DNA of 64,000 nt. Origin: Linyphia triangularis. Lineage: Eukaryota; Arthropoda; Arachnida; Araneae; Linyphiidae. Within the stretch, counting starts at the first letter, position 1, and each line of letters begins with the position of its first letter. Both the position numbers and the translations under genes were made by a program. The stretch covers positions 73,005,589 to 73,069,588 of the forward strand of contig OZ021733.1 in assembly GCA_963978545.1 (NCBI GenBank), given 5' to 3'. The notes below the pieces were generated by a model. That model had not been told where the DNA came from. It saw nothing but the letters and a program-made list of their open reading frames with translations, and did no database searches. Positions 50,374-63,456 of this stretch are shown here, in pieces.

Positions 50374-53300
50374 GTTTTTACACGTTTCATGAGAAAATCT
50401 CTGATTTAAGAATGATTGCAGTTTCTTATCAAACAACTGCAATTATTGAGAATTTAATTCTGAAATTACTAAATACTAGTGCTCTTGGGGGTTTTTGATC
50501 ATTGTATTATTTTGCGACAGAGCAAATTGCGTTCACACTTTCTGAACGTCAATTTAGAAAAGTTCTATTTCCAAAATGATTGAAGTATTTATGTTAAAAT
50601 CTAATCTGCATAGTAGTTTAAGTTTAAAATTATTAAATACTAGCGAAGTTATCTTTTTTTGAAATTTTTTTTAGTTTTCGAAACAAAGATTTTAAAAGGC
50701 ATTTTTTTGACGTTTCATGAGAAAAGTGCTAAGTGTAAAATGATTGATGTTTTTAAATAAAAAACTAGCTTGTATTACAATTTAATTCTAAATTGATACA
50801 ATACTAGGAAAATTTGCAATTTTTGAACTTTTTTTCAGTTTTTGACCCAAAGATTTCCAAACACCCTTTTTTCATGTTTCATGAGAAAAGCTCTGATTAT
50901 ACAATGATTGCAATTTTTGAGTAAAAAACTGTATAGCCTCGGCCTTAAGGTTCAAAACTATTAAATACAAGTGAAATTAGCTAATTTTAAGCATTTTTTT
51001 TATTTTTCGAAAAAAACTTTTTCCGTTTTTACACATTTCATGAGAAAATCTCTGATTTAAGAATGATTGCAGTTTCTTATCAAACAACTGCAATTATTGA
51101 GAATTGAAATCTGAAATTACTAAATACTAGTGCTCTTAAGGGTTTTTGATCATTGTATTATTTTGCGACAGAGCAAATTTCGTTAACACTTTCTGAACAT
51201 CACTTTAGAAAAGTTCTATTTCCAAAATGATTGAAGTATTTATGTTAAAAACTATTCTGCATAGTAGTTTAAGTTTAAAATTATGAAATACTAGAGAAGT
51301 TATCTTTTTTTGAAATTTTTTTTAGTTTTCGAAACAAAGATTTTAAAAGGCATTTTTTTGACGTTTCATGAGAAAAGTGCTAAGTGTAAAATGATTGATG
51401 TTTTTAAATAAAAAACTAGCTTGTATTACAATTTAATTCTAAATTGATACAATACTAGGAAAATTTGCAATTTTTTAACTTTTTCCGGTTTTTGACCCAA
51501 AGATTTCCAAACACCCTTTTTTCATGTTTCATGAGAAAAGTTCTAATTATACAATGATTGCAATTTTTGAGTAAAAAACGGTATTGTCTCGGCCGTAAGG
51601 TTCAAAACTATTAAATACAAGTGAAATTAGCTAATTTTAAGCATTTTTTTTTTTTCGAAAAAAAACTTTTTTTCCGTTTTTACACGTTTCATGAGAAAAT
51701 CTCTGATTTAAGAATGATTGCAGTTTCTTATCAAACAACTGCAATTATTGAGAATTTAAATCTGAAATGACTAAATACTAGTGCTCTTAAGGGTTTTTGA
51801 TCATTGTATTATTTTGCGACAGAGCAAATTGCGTTCACACTTTCTGAACATCACTTTAGAAAAGTTCAATTTCCAAAATGATTGAAGTATTTATGTTAAA
51901 AATTATTCTGCATAGTAGTTTAAGTTTAAAATTATTAAATACTAGCGAAGTTATCTTTTTTTGAAATTTTTTTTAGTTTTCGAAACAAAGATTTTAAAAG
52001 GCATTTTTTTGACGTTTCATGAGAAAAGTGCTAAGTGTAAAATGATTGATGTTTTTAAATAAAAAACTAGCTTGTATTACAATATAATTCTAAATTGATA
52101 CAATACTAGGAAAATTTCCTATTTTTGAACTTTTTTTCAGTTTTTGACCCAAAGATTTCCAAACACCCTTTTTTCATGTTTCATGAGAAAAGCTCTAATT
52201 ATACAATGATTGCAATTTTTGAGTAAAAAACTGTATTGCCTAGGCCTTAAGGTTCAAAACTATTAAATACAAGTGAAATTAGCTAATTTTAAGCATTTTT
52301 TTTATTTTTTGAAAAAAAACTTTTTTTCCGTTTTTACACGTTTCATGAGAAAATCTCTGATTTAAGAATGATTGCAGTTTCTTATCAAACAACTGCAATT
52401 ATTGAGAATTTAAATCTGAAATTACTAAATACTAGTGCTCTTGGGGGTTTTTGATCATTGTATTATTTTGCGACAGAGCAAATTGCGTTAACACTTTCTG
52501 AACGTCAATTTAGAAAAGTTCTATTTCCAAAATGATTGAAGTATTTATGTTAAAATCTATTCTGCATAGTAGTTTAAGTTTAAAATTATTAAATACTAGC
52601 GAAGTTATCTTTTTTTGAAATTTTTTTTAGTTTTCGAAACAAAGATTTTAAAAGGCATTTTTTTGACGTTTCATGAGAAAAGTGCTAAGTGTAAAATGAT
52701 TGATGTTTTTAAATAAAAAACTAGCTTGTATTACAATATAATCCTAAATTGAAACAATACTAGGAAAATTTCCTATTTTTGAACTTTTTTTCAGTTTTTG
52801 ACCCAAAGATTTCCAAACACCCTTTTTTCATGTTTCATGAGAAAAGTTATAATTATACAATGATTGCAATTTTTGAGTAAAGAACTGTATTGCCTCGGCC
52901 TTAAGATTCAAAACTATTAAATACAAGTGAAATTAGCTAATTTTAAGCATTTTTTTTTTTTTCGAAAAAAACTTTTTTTCCGTTTTTACACGTTTCATGA
53001 GAAAATCTCTGATTTAAGAATGATTGCAGTTTCTTATCAAACAACTGCAATTATTGAGAATTTAAATCTGAAATTACTAAATACTAGTGCTCTTGGGGGT
53101 TTTTGATCATTGTATTATTTTGCGACAGAGCAAATTGCGTTCACACTTTCTGAACGTCAATTTAGAAAAGTTCTATTTCCAAAATGATTGAAGTATTTAT
53201 GTTAAAATCTATTCTGCATAGTAGTTTAAGTTTAAAATTATTAAATACAAGCGAAGTTATCTTTTTTTGAAATTTTTTTTAGTTTTCGAAACAAAGATTT

Positions 53301-54289
53301 TAAAAGGCATTTTTTTGACGTTTCATGAGAAAAGTGCTAAGTGTAAAATGATTGATGTTTTTAAATAAAAAACTAGCTTGTAATACAATATAATTCTAAA
53401 TTGATACAATACTAGGAAAATTTCCTATTTTTGAACTTTTTTTCAGTTTTTGACCCAAAGATTTCCAAACACCCTTTTTTCATGTTTCATGAGAAAAGCT
53501 CTAATTATACAATGATTGCAATTTTTGAGTAAAAAACTGTATTGCCTAGGCCTTAAGGTTCAAAACTATTAAATACAAGTGAAATTAGCTAATTTTAAGC
53601 ATTTTTTTTATTTTTCGAAAAAAAACTTTTTTTCCGTTTTTACACGTTTCATGAGAAAATCTCTGATTTAAGAATGATTGCAGTTTCTTATCAAACAACT
53701 GCAATTATTGAGAATTTAAATCTGAAATTACTAAATACTAGTGCTCTTGGGGTTTTTTTATCATTGTATTATTTTGCGACAGAGCAAATTGCGTTAACAC
53801 TTTCTGAACGTCAATTTAGAAAAGTTCTATTTCCAAAATGATTGAAGTATTTATGTTAAAATCTATTCTGCATAGTAGTTTAAGTTTAAAATTATTAAAT
53901 ACTAGCGAAGTTATCTTTTTTTGAAATTTTTTTTAGTTTTCGAAACAAAGATTTTAAAAGGCATTTTTTTGACGTTTCATGAGAAAAGTGGTAAGTGTAA
54001 AATGATTGATGTTTTTAAATAAAAAACTAGCTTGTATTACAATATAATCCTAAATTGATACAATACTAGGAAAATTTCCTATTTTTGAACTTTTTTTCAG
54101 TTTTTGACCCAAAGATTTCCAAACACCCTTGTTTCATGTTTCATGAGAAAAGCTCTAATTATACAATGATTGCAATTTTTGAGTAAAAAACTGTATTGCC
54201 TAGGCCTTAAGGTTTAAAACTATTAAATACAAGTGAAATTAGCTAATTTTAAGCATTTTTTTTATTTTTCGAAAAAAAACTTTTTTTCT
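50374..54289 (+). repeat. 3916-bp six-unit block, copy 1
   Basis: Units 50385 to 53647 recur 3916 bp downstream. Shared rare alleles include ATCTAATCTGC (50599, 54515), AAATTTCGTTAAC (51176, 55092), TTATGAAATACTAGAG (51282, 55198), TTTAACTTTTTCCGG (51473, 55389), TTGAAACAATACTAGG (about 52750, 56666) and AAGTTATAATTATAC (about 52848, 56764). Differences noticed are GCTCTGATTAT and TATTGTCTCGG in copy 1, and AAATAATAGCG in copy 2. Confidence 0.85.
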
Positions 54290-57159
54290 GTTTTTACACG
54301 TTTCATGAGAAAATCTCTGATTTAAGAATGATTGCAGTTTCTTATCAAACAACTGCAATTATTGAGAATTTAATTCTGAAATTACTAAATACTAGTGCTC
54401 TTGGGGGTTTTTGATCATTGTATTATTTTGCGACAGAGCAAATTGCGTTCACACTTTCTGAACGTCAATTTAGAAAAGTTCTATTTCCAAAATGATTGAA
54501 GTATTTATGTTAAAATCTAATCTGCATAGTAGTTTAAGTTTAAAATTATTAAATAATAGCGAAGTTATCTTTTTTTGAAATTTTTTTTAGTTTTCGAAAC
54601 AAAGATTTTAAAAGGCATTTTTTTGACGTTTCATGAGAAAAGTGCTAAGTGTAAAATGATTGATGTTTTTAAATAAAAAACTAGCTTGTATTACAATTTA
54701 ATTCTAAATTGATACAATACTAGGAAAATTTGCAATTTTTGAACTTTTTTTCAGTTTTTGACCCAAAGATTTCCAAACACCCTTTTTTCATGTTTCATGA
54801 GAAAAGCTCTAATTATACAATGATTGCAATTTTTGAGTAAAAAACTGTATAGCCTCGGCCTTAAGGTTCAAAACTATTAAATACAAGTGAAATTAGCTAA
54901 TTTTAAGCATTTTTTTTATTTTTCGAAAAAAACTTTTTCCGTTTTTACACATTTCATGAGAAAATCTCTGATTTAAGAATGATTGCAGTTTCTTATCAAA
55001 CAACTGCAATTATTGAGAATTGAAATCTGAAATTACTAAATACTAGTGCTCTTAAGGGTTTTTGATCATTGTATTATTTTGCGACAGAGCAAATTTCGTT
55101 AACACTTTCTGAACATCACTTTAGAAAAGTTCTATTTCCAAAATGATTGAAGTATTTATGTTAAAAACTATTCTGCATAGTAGTTTAAGTTTAAAATTAT
55201 GAAATACTAGAGAAGTTATCTTTTTTTGAAATTTTTTTTAGTTTTCGAAACAAAGATTTTAAAAGGCATTTTTTTGACGTTTCATGAGAAAAGTGCTAAG
55301 TGTAAAATGATTGATGTTTTTAAATAAAAAACTAGCTTGTATTACAATTTAATTCTAAATTGATACAATACTAGGAAAATTTGCAATTTTTTAACTTTTT
55401 CCGGTTTTTGACCCAAAGATTTCCAAACACCCTTTTTTCATGTTTCATGAGAAAAGTTCTAATTATACAATGATTGCAATTTTTGAGTAAAAAACGGTAT
55501 TGCCTCGGCCGTAAGGTTCAAAACTATTAAATACAAGTGAAATTAGCTAATTTTAAGCATTTTTTTTTTTTCGAAAAAAAACTTTTTTTCCGTTTTTACA
55601 CGTTTCATGAGAAAATCTCTGATTTAAGAATGATTGCAGTTTCTTATCAAACAACTGCAATTATTGAGAATTTAAATCTGAAATGACTAAATACTAGTGC
55701 TCTTAAGGGTTTTTGATCATTGTATTATTTTGCGACAGAGCAAATTGCGTTCACACTTTCTGAACATCACTTTAGAAAAGTTCAATTTCCAAAATGATTG
55801 AAGTATTTATGTTAAAAATTATTCTGCATAGTAGTTTAAGTTTAAAATTATTAAATACTAGCGAAGTTATCTTTTTTTGAAATTTTTTTTAGTTTTCGAA
55901 ACAAAGATTTTAAAAGGCATTTTTTTGACGTTTCATGAGAAAAGTGCTAAGTGTAAAATGATTGATGTTTTTAAATAAAAAACTAGCTTGTATTACAATA
56001 TAATTCTAAATTGATACAATACTAGGAAAATTTCCTATTTTTGAACTTTTTTTCAGTTTTTGACCCAAAGATTTCCAAACACCCTTTTTTCATGTTTCAT
56101 GAGAAAAGCTCTAATTATACAATGATTGCAATTTTTGAGTAAAAAACTGTATTGCCTAGGCCTTAAGGTTCAAAACTATTAAATACAAGTGAAATTAGCT
56201 AATTTTAAGCATTTTTTTTATTTTTTGAAAAAAAACTTTTTTTCCGTTTTTACACGTTTCATGAGAAAATCTCTGATTTAAGAATGATTGCAGTTTCTTA
56301 TCAAACAACTGCAATTATTGAGAATTTAAATCTGAAATTACTAAATACTAGTGCTCTTGGGGGTTTTTGATCATTGTATTATTTTGCGACAGAGCAAATT
56401 GCGTTAACACTTTCTGAACGTCAATTTAGAAAAGTTCTATTTCCAAAATGATTGAAGTATTTATGTTAAAATCTATTCTGCATAGTAGTTTAAGTTTAAA
56501 ATTATTAAATACTAGCGAAGTTATCTTTTTTTGAAATTTTTTTTAGTTTTCGAAACAAAGATTTTAAAAGGCATTTTTTTGACGTTTCATGAGAAAAGTG
56601 CTAAGTGTAAAATGATTGATGTTTTTAAATAAAAAACTAGCTTGTATTACAATATAATCCTAAATTGAAACAATACTAGGAAAATTTCCTATTTTTGAAC
56701 TTTTTTTCAGTTTTTGACCCAAAGATTTCCAAACACCCTTTTTTCATGTTTCATGAGAAAAGTTATAATTATACAATGATTGCAATTTTTGAGTAAAGAA
56801 CTGTATTGCCTCGGCCTTAAGATTCAAAACTATTAAATACAAGTGAAATTAGCTAATTTTAAGCATTTTTTTTTTTTTCGAAAAAAACTTTTTTTCCGTT
56901 TTTACACGTTTCATGAGAAAATCTCTGATTTAAGAATGATTGCAGTTTCTTATCAAACAACTGCAATTATTGAGAATTTAAATCTGAAATTACTAAATAC
57001 TAGTGCTCTTGGGGGTTTTTGATCATTGTATTATTTTGCGACAGAGCAAATTGCGTTCACACTTTCTGAACGTCAATTTAGAAAAGTTCTATTTCCAAAA
57101 TGATTGAAGTATTTATGTTAAAATCTATTCTGCATAGTAGTTTAAGTTTAAAATTATTA
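54290..57159 (+). repeat. 3916-bp block, copy 2, truncated inside unit 56909
   Basis: The match holds through four units and into 56909. At about 57160 copy 1 reads AAATACAAGCG but this copy reads AAATACTAGCG. Downstream it has GTGGTAAGTG (57250), a tag of unit 53647 rather than of 52993. Unit 56909 is thus a hybrid of the fifth and sixth unit types, with one unit deleted at the junction. Confidence 0.8.
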
Positions 57160-60100
57160 AATACTAGCGAAGTTATCTTTTTTTGAAATTTTTTTTAGTT
57201 TTCGAAACAAAGATTTTAAAAGGCATTTTTTTGACGTTTCATGAGAAAAGTGGTAAGTGTAAAATGATTGATGTTTTTAAATAAAAAACTAGCTTGTATT
57301 ACAATATAATCCTAAATTGATACAATACTAGGAAAATTTCCTATTTTTGAATTTTTTTTCAGTTTTTGACCCAAAGATTTCCAAACACCCTTGTTTCATG
57401 TTTCATGAGAAAAGCTCTAATTATACAATGATTGCAATTTTTGAGTAAAAAACTGTATTGCCTAGGCCTTAAGGTTTAAAACTATTAAATACAAGTGAAA
57501 TTAGCTAATTTTAAGCATTTTTTTTATTTTTCGAAAAAAAACTTTTTTTCTGTTTTTACACGTTTCATGAGAAAATCTCTGATTTAAGAATGATTGCAGT
57601 TTCTTATCAAACAACTGCAATTATTGAGAATTTAAATCTGAAATTACTAAATACTAGTGCTCTTGGGGGTTTTTGATCATTGTATTATTTTGCGACAGAG
57701 CAAATTGCGTTCACACTTTCTGAACGTCACTTTAGAAAAGTTCTATTTCCAAAATGATTGAAGTATTTATTTTAAAAACTATTCTGCATAGTAATTTAAG
57801 TTTAAAATTATTAAATACTAGCGAAGTTATCTTTGTTTGAAATTTTTTTTAGTTTTCGAAACAAAAATTTTAAAAGGCATTTTTTTGACGATTCATGAGA
57901 AAAGTGCTAAGTGTAAAATGATTGATGTTTTTAAATAAAAAACTAGCTTGTATTACAATTTAATTCTAAATTGATACAATAATAGGAAAATTTCCTATTT
58001 TTGAACTTTTTTTCAGTTTTTGACCCAAAGATTTCCAAACACCCTTTTTTCATGTTTCATGAGAAAAGCTCTAATTATACAATGATTGCAATTTTTGAGT
58101 AAAGAACTGTATTGCCTAGGCCTGAAGGTTCAAAATTATTAAACACAAGTGAAATTAGCTAATTTTAAGCATTTTTTTTATTTTTCAAAAAAAACTTTTT
58201 TTCTGTTTTTACACGTTTCATGAGAAAATCTCTGATTTAAGAATGATTGCAGTTTCTTATCAAACAACTGCAATTATTGAGAATTTAAATCTGAAATTAC
58301 TAAATACTAGTGCTCTTGGGGGTTTTTGATCATTGTATTATTTTGCGACAGAGCAAATTGCGTTCACACTTTCTGAACGTCACTTTAGAAAAGCTCTATT
58401 TCCAAAATGATTGAAGTATTTATGTTAAAACTATTCTGCATAGTAGTTTAAGTTTAAAATTATTAAATACTAGCGAAGTTATCTTTGTTTGAAATTTTTT
58501 TTAGTTTTCGAAACAAAAATTTTAAAAGGCAATTTTTTGACGTTTCATGAGAAAAGTGCTAAGTGTAAAATGATTGATGTTTTTAAATAAAAAACTAGCT
58601 TGTATTACAATTTAATTCTAAATTGATACAATACTAGGAAAATTTGCAATTTTTGAACTTTTTTTCAGTTTTTGACTCAAAGATTTCCAAACACCCTTTT
58701 TTCATGTTTCATGAGAAAAGTTCTAATTATACAATGATTGCAATTTTTGAGTAAAAAACTGTAATGCCTCGGCCTTAAGGTTCAAAACTATTAAATACAA
58801 GTGAAATTAGCTAATTTTAAGCATTTTTTTTATTTTTCGTAAAAAACTTTTTCCGTTTTTACACATTTCATGAGAAAATCTCTGATTTAAGAATGATAGC
58901 AGTTTCTTATCAAACAACTGCAATTATTGAGAATTGAAATCTGAAATGACTAAATACTAGTGCTCTTGGGGGTTTTTGATCATTGTATTATTTTGCGACA
59001 GAGCAAATTGCGTTCACACTTTCTGAACGTCAATTTAGAAAAGTTCTATTTCCAAAATGATTGAAGTATTTATGTTAAAATCTATTCTGCATAGTAGTTT
59101 AAGTTTAAAATTATTAAATACAAGCGAAGTTATCTTTTTTTGAAATTTTTTTTAGTTTTCGAAACAAAGATTTTAAAAGGCATTTTTTTGACGTTTCATG
59201 AGAAAAGTGCTAAGTGTAGAATGATTGATGTTTTTGAATAAAAAACTAGCTTTTACATTTAACTAGCTTTTACATTAATTACAATTTAATTCTAAATTGA
59301 TACAATACTAGGAAAATTTGCAATTTTTGAACTTTTTTCAGTTTTTGACCCAAAGATTTCCAAACACCCTTTTTTCATGTTTCATGAGAAAAGTTCTAAT
59401 TATACAATGATTGCAATTTTTGAGAAAAAACTGTATTGCCTCGGCCATAAGGTTCAAAACTATTAAATACAAGTGAAATTAGCTAATTTTAAGCATTTTT
59501 TTTATTTTTCGAAAAAAAACTTTTTTTCCGTTTTTACACGTTTCATGAGAAAATCTCTGATTTAAGAATGATTGCAGTTTCTTATCAAACAACTGCAATT
59601 ATTGAGAATTTAATTCTGAAATTACTAAATACTAGTGCTCTTGGGGGTTTTTGATCATTGTATTATTTTGCGACAGAGAAAATTGCGTTCACACTTTCTG
59701 AACGTCAATTTAGAAAAGTTCTATTTCCAAAATGATTGAAGTATTTATGTTAAAATCTAATCTGCATAGTAGTTTAAGTTTAAAATTATTAAATACTAGC
59801 GAAGTTATCTTTTTTTGAAATTTTTTTTAGTTTTCGAAACAAAGATTTTAAAAGGCATTTTTTTGACGTTTCATGAGAAAAGTGCTAAGTGTAAAATGAT
59901 TGATGTTTTTAAATAAAAAACTAGCTTGTATTACAATTTAATTCTAAATTGATACAATACTAGGAAAATTTGCAATTTTTGAACTTTTTTTCAGTTTTTG
60001 ACCCAAAGATTTCCAAACACCCTTTTTTCATGTTTCATGAGAAAAGCTCTAATTATACAATGATTGCAATTTTTGAGTAAAAAACTGTATAGCCTCGGCC

Positions 60101-61232
60101 TTAAGGTTCAAAACTATTAAATACAAGTGAAATTAGCTAATTTTAAGCATTTTTTTTATTTTTCGAAAAAAACTTTTTCCGTTTTTACACATTTCATGAG
60201 AAAATCTCTGATTTAAGAATGATTGCAGTTTCTTATCAAACAACTGCAATTATTGAGAATTGAAATCTGAAATTACTAAATACTAGTGCTCTTAAGGGTT
60301 TTTGATCATTGTATTATTTTGCGACAGAGCAAATTTCGTTAACACTTTCTGAACATCACTTTAGAAAAGTTCTATTTCCAAAATGATTGAAGTATTTATG
60401 TTAAAAACTATTCTGCATAGTAGTTTAAGTTTAAAATTATGAAATACTAGAGAAGTTATCTTTTTTTGAAATTTTTTTTAGTTTTCGAAACAAAGATTTT
60501 AAAAGGCATTTTTTTGACGTTTCATGAGAAAAGTGCTAAGTGTAAAATGATTGATGTTTTTAAATAAAAAACTAGCTTGTAATACAATATAATTCTAAAT
60601 TGATACAATACTAGGAAAATTTCCTATTTTTGAACTTTTTTTCAGTTTTTGACCCAAAGATTTCCAAACACCCTTTTTTCATGTTTCATGAGAAAAGCTC
60701 TAATTATACAATGATTGCAATTTTTGAGTAAAAAACTGTATTGCCTAGGCCTTAAGGTTCAAAACTATTAAATACAAGTGAAATTAGCTAATTTTAAGCA
60801 TTTTTTTTATTTTTCGAAAAAAAACTTTTTTTCCGTTTTTACATGTTTCATGAGAAAATCTCTGATTTAAGAATGATTGCAGTTTCTTATCAAACAACTG
60901 CAATTATTGAGAATTGAAATCTGAAATGACTAAATACTAGTGCTCTTGGGGGATTTTGATCATTGTATTATTTTGCGACAGAGCAAATTGCGTTCACACT
61001 TTCTGAACGTCACTTTAGAAAAGTTCTATTTCCAAAATGATTGAAGTATTTATTTTAAAAACTATTCTGCATAGTAGTTTAAGTTTAAAATTATTAAATA
61101 CTAGCGAAGTTATCTTTTTTTGAAATTTTTTTTAGTTTTCGAAAAAAAAAATTTAAAAGGCAATTTTTTGACGTTTCATGAGAAAAGTGCTAAGTGTAAA
61201 ATGATTGATGTTTTTAAATAAAAAACTAGCTT
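57160..61232 (+). repeat. Mosaic segment, units 57563 to 60846
   Basis: Unit 57563 is of the 48399 type (AGTAATTTAAG, GACGATTCATGAG). Unit 58216 is of the 10451 type. Unit 58866 has a hairpin-arm change (AATGATAGCAG) and a shorter mini-repeat insertion. Unit 59541 is of the 50385 type, with private GACAGAGAAAATTG. Unit 60192 starts as the 51036 type and ends as the 52993 type. Unit 60846 starts with ACATGTTTCATG and shares GGGGATTTTGATC with unit 18271. There is no other content. Confidence 0.8.
59245..59277 (+). repeat. Shorter mini-repeat insertion in subunit C (unit 58866, 675 bp)
   Basis: This copy has ACTAGCTTTT only twice, ten bases less than the three other insertion units, with the same spacer and the same flanking substitutions. 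Either one ten-base element was lost here or one was gained in the ancestor of the other three. Confidence 0.9.
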
Positions 61233-63430
61233 GTATTACAATTTAATTCTAAATTGATACAATACTAGGAAAATTTGCAATTTTTGAACTTTTTTTCAGT
61301 TTTTGACCCAAAGATTTCCAAACACCCTTTTTTCATGTTTCATGAGAAAAGTTCTAATTATACAATGATTGCAATTTTTGAGTAAAGAACTGTATTGCCT
61401 AGGCCTGAAGGTTCAAAATTATTAAACACAAGTGAAATTAGCTAATTATAAGCATTTTTTTTATTTTTTGAAAAAAACTTTTTTTCTGTTTTTACACGTT
61501 TCATGAGAAAATCTCTGATTTAAGAATGATTGCAGTTTCTTATCAAACAACTGCAATTATTGAGAATTTAAATCTGAAATTACTAAATACTAGTGCTCTA
61601 GGGGGTTTTTGATCATTGTATTATTTTGCGACAGAGCAAATTGCGTTCACACTTTCTGAACGTCACTTTAGAAAAGTTCTATTTCCAAAATGATTGAAGT
61701 ATTTATTTTAAAAACTATTCTGCATAGTAGTTTAAGTTTAAAATTATTAAATACTAGCGAAGTTATCTTTGTTTGAAATTTTTTTTAGTTTTCGAAACAA
61801 AAATTTTAAAAGGCATTTTTTTGACGTTTCATGAGAAAAGTGCTAAGTGTAAAATGATTGATGTTTTTAAATAAAAAACTAGCTTGTATTACAATATAAT
61901 TCTAAATTGATACAATAATAGGAAAATTTCCTATTTTTGAACTTTTTTTCAGTTTTTGACCCAAAGATTTCCAAACACCCTTTTTTCATGTTTCATGAGA
62001 AAAGCTCTAATTATACAATGATTGCAATTTTTGAGTAAAGAACTGTATTGCCTAGGCCTGAAGGTTCAAAATTATTAAACACAAGTGAAATTAGCTAATT
62101 TTAAGCATTTTTTTTATTTTTCAAAAAAAACTTTTTTTCTGTTTTTACACGTTTCATGAGAAAATCTCTGATTTAAGAATGATTGCAGTTTCTTATCAAA
62201 CAACTGCAATTATTGAGAATTTAAATCTGAAATTACTAAATACTAGTGCTCTTGGGGTTTTTTGATCATTGTATTATTTTGCGACAGAGCAAATTGCGTT
62301 CACACTTTCTGAACGTCACTTTAGAAAAGTTCTATTTCCAAAATGATTGAAGTATTTATTTTAAAAACTATTCTGCATAGTAGTTTAAGTTTAAAATTAT
62401 TAAATACTAGCAAAGTTATCTTTTTTTGAAATTTTTTTTAGTTTTCGAAAAAAAAATTTTAAAAGGCAATTTTTTGACGTTTCATGAGAAAAGTGCTAAG
62501 TGTAAAATGATTGATGTTTTTAAATAAAAAACTAGCTTGTATTACAATTTAATTCTAAATTGATACAATACTAGGAAAATTTGCAATTTTTGAACTTTTT
62601 TTCAGTTTTTGACCCAAAGATTTCCAAACACCCTTTTTTCATGTTTCATGAGAAAAGTTCTAATTATACAATGATTGCAATTTTTGAGTAAAAAACAGTA
62701 TTGCCTCGGCCTTAAGGTTCAAAACTATTAAATACAAGTGAAATTAGCTAATTTTAAGCATTTTTTTTATTTTTCGAAAAAAAACTTTTTTCCTTTTTTA
62801 CAAGTTTCATGAGAAAATCTCTTATTTAAGAATGATTGCAGTTTCTTATCAAACAACTGCAATTATTGAGAATTTAAATCTGAAATTACTAAATACTAGT
62901 GCTCTTGGGGGTTTTTGATCATTGTATTATTTTGCGACAGAGCAAATTGCGTTCACACTTTCTGAACGTCACTTTAGAAAAGCTCTATTTCCAAAATGAT
63001 TGAAGTATTTATGTTAAAACTATTCTGCATAGTAGTTTAAGTTTAAAATTATTAAATACTAGCGAAGTTATCTTTGTTTGAAATTTTTTTTAGTTTTCGA
63101 AACAAAAATTTTAAAAGGCATTTTTTTGACGTTTCATGAGAAAAGTGCTAAGTGTAAAATGATTGATGTTTTTAAATAAAAAACTAGCTTGTATTACAAT
63201 TTAATTCTAAATTGATACAATAATAGGAAAATTTCCTATTTTTGAACTTTTTTTCAGTTTTTGACCCAAAGATTTCCAAACACCCTTTTTTCATGTTTCA
63301 TGAGAAAAGCTCTAATTATACAATGATTGCAATTTTTGAGTAAAGAACTGTATTGCCTAGGCCTGAAGGTTCAAAATTATTAAACACAAGTGAAATTAGC
63401 TAATTTTAAGCATTTTTTTTATTTTTTGAA
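61233..63430 (+). repeat. Right-hand copy of 2360-4557 (shift 58,873 bp)
   Basis: Units 61499, 62152 and 62805 and the end of 60846 follow 2626, 3279, 3932 and the end of 1973 allele by allele. This includes CTAATTATAAGC, TAGCAAAGTTATC and the otherwise unique TTTTTTACAAGTTTCATG with TCTCTTATTTAAG (3922-3955 and 62795-62828). Private differences are GCTCTAGGGGG near 61596, GGGGTTTTTTG near 62252 and AAACAGTATTG near 62694. Confidence 0.85.
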
Positions 63431-63456
63431 AAAAACTTTTTTTCTGTTTTTACACG

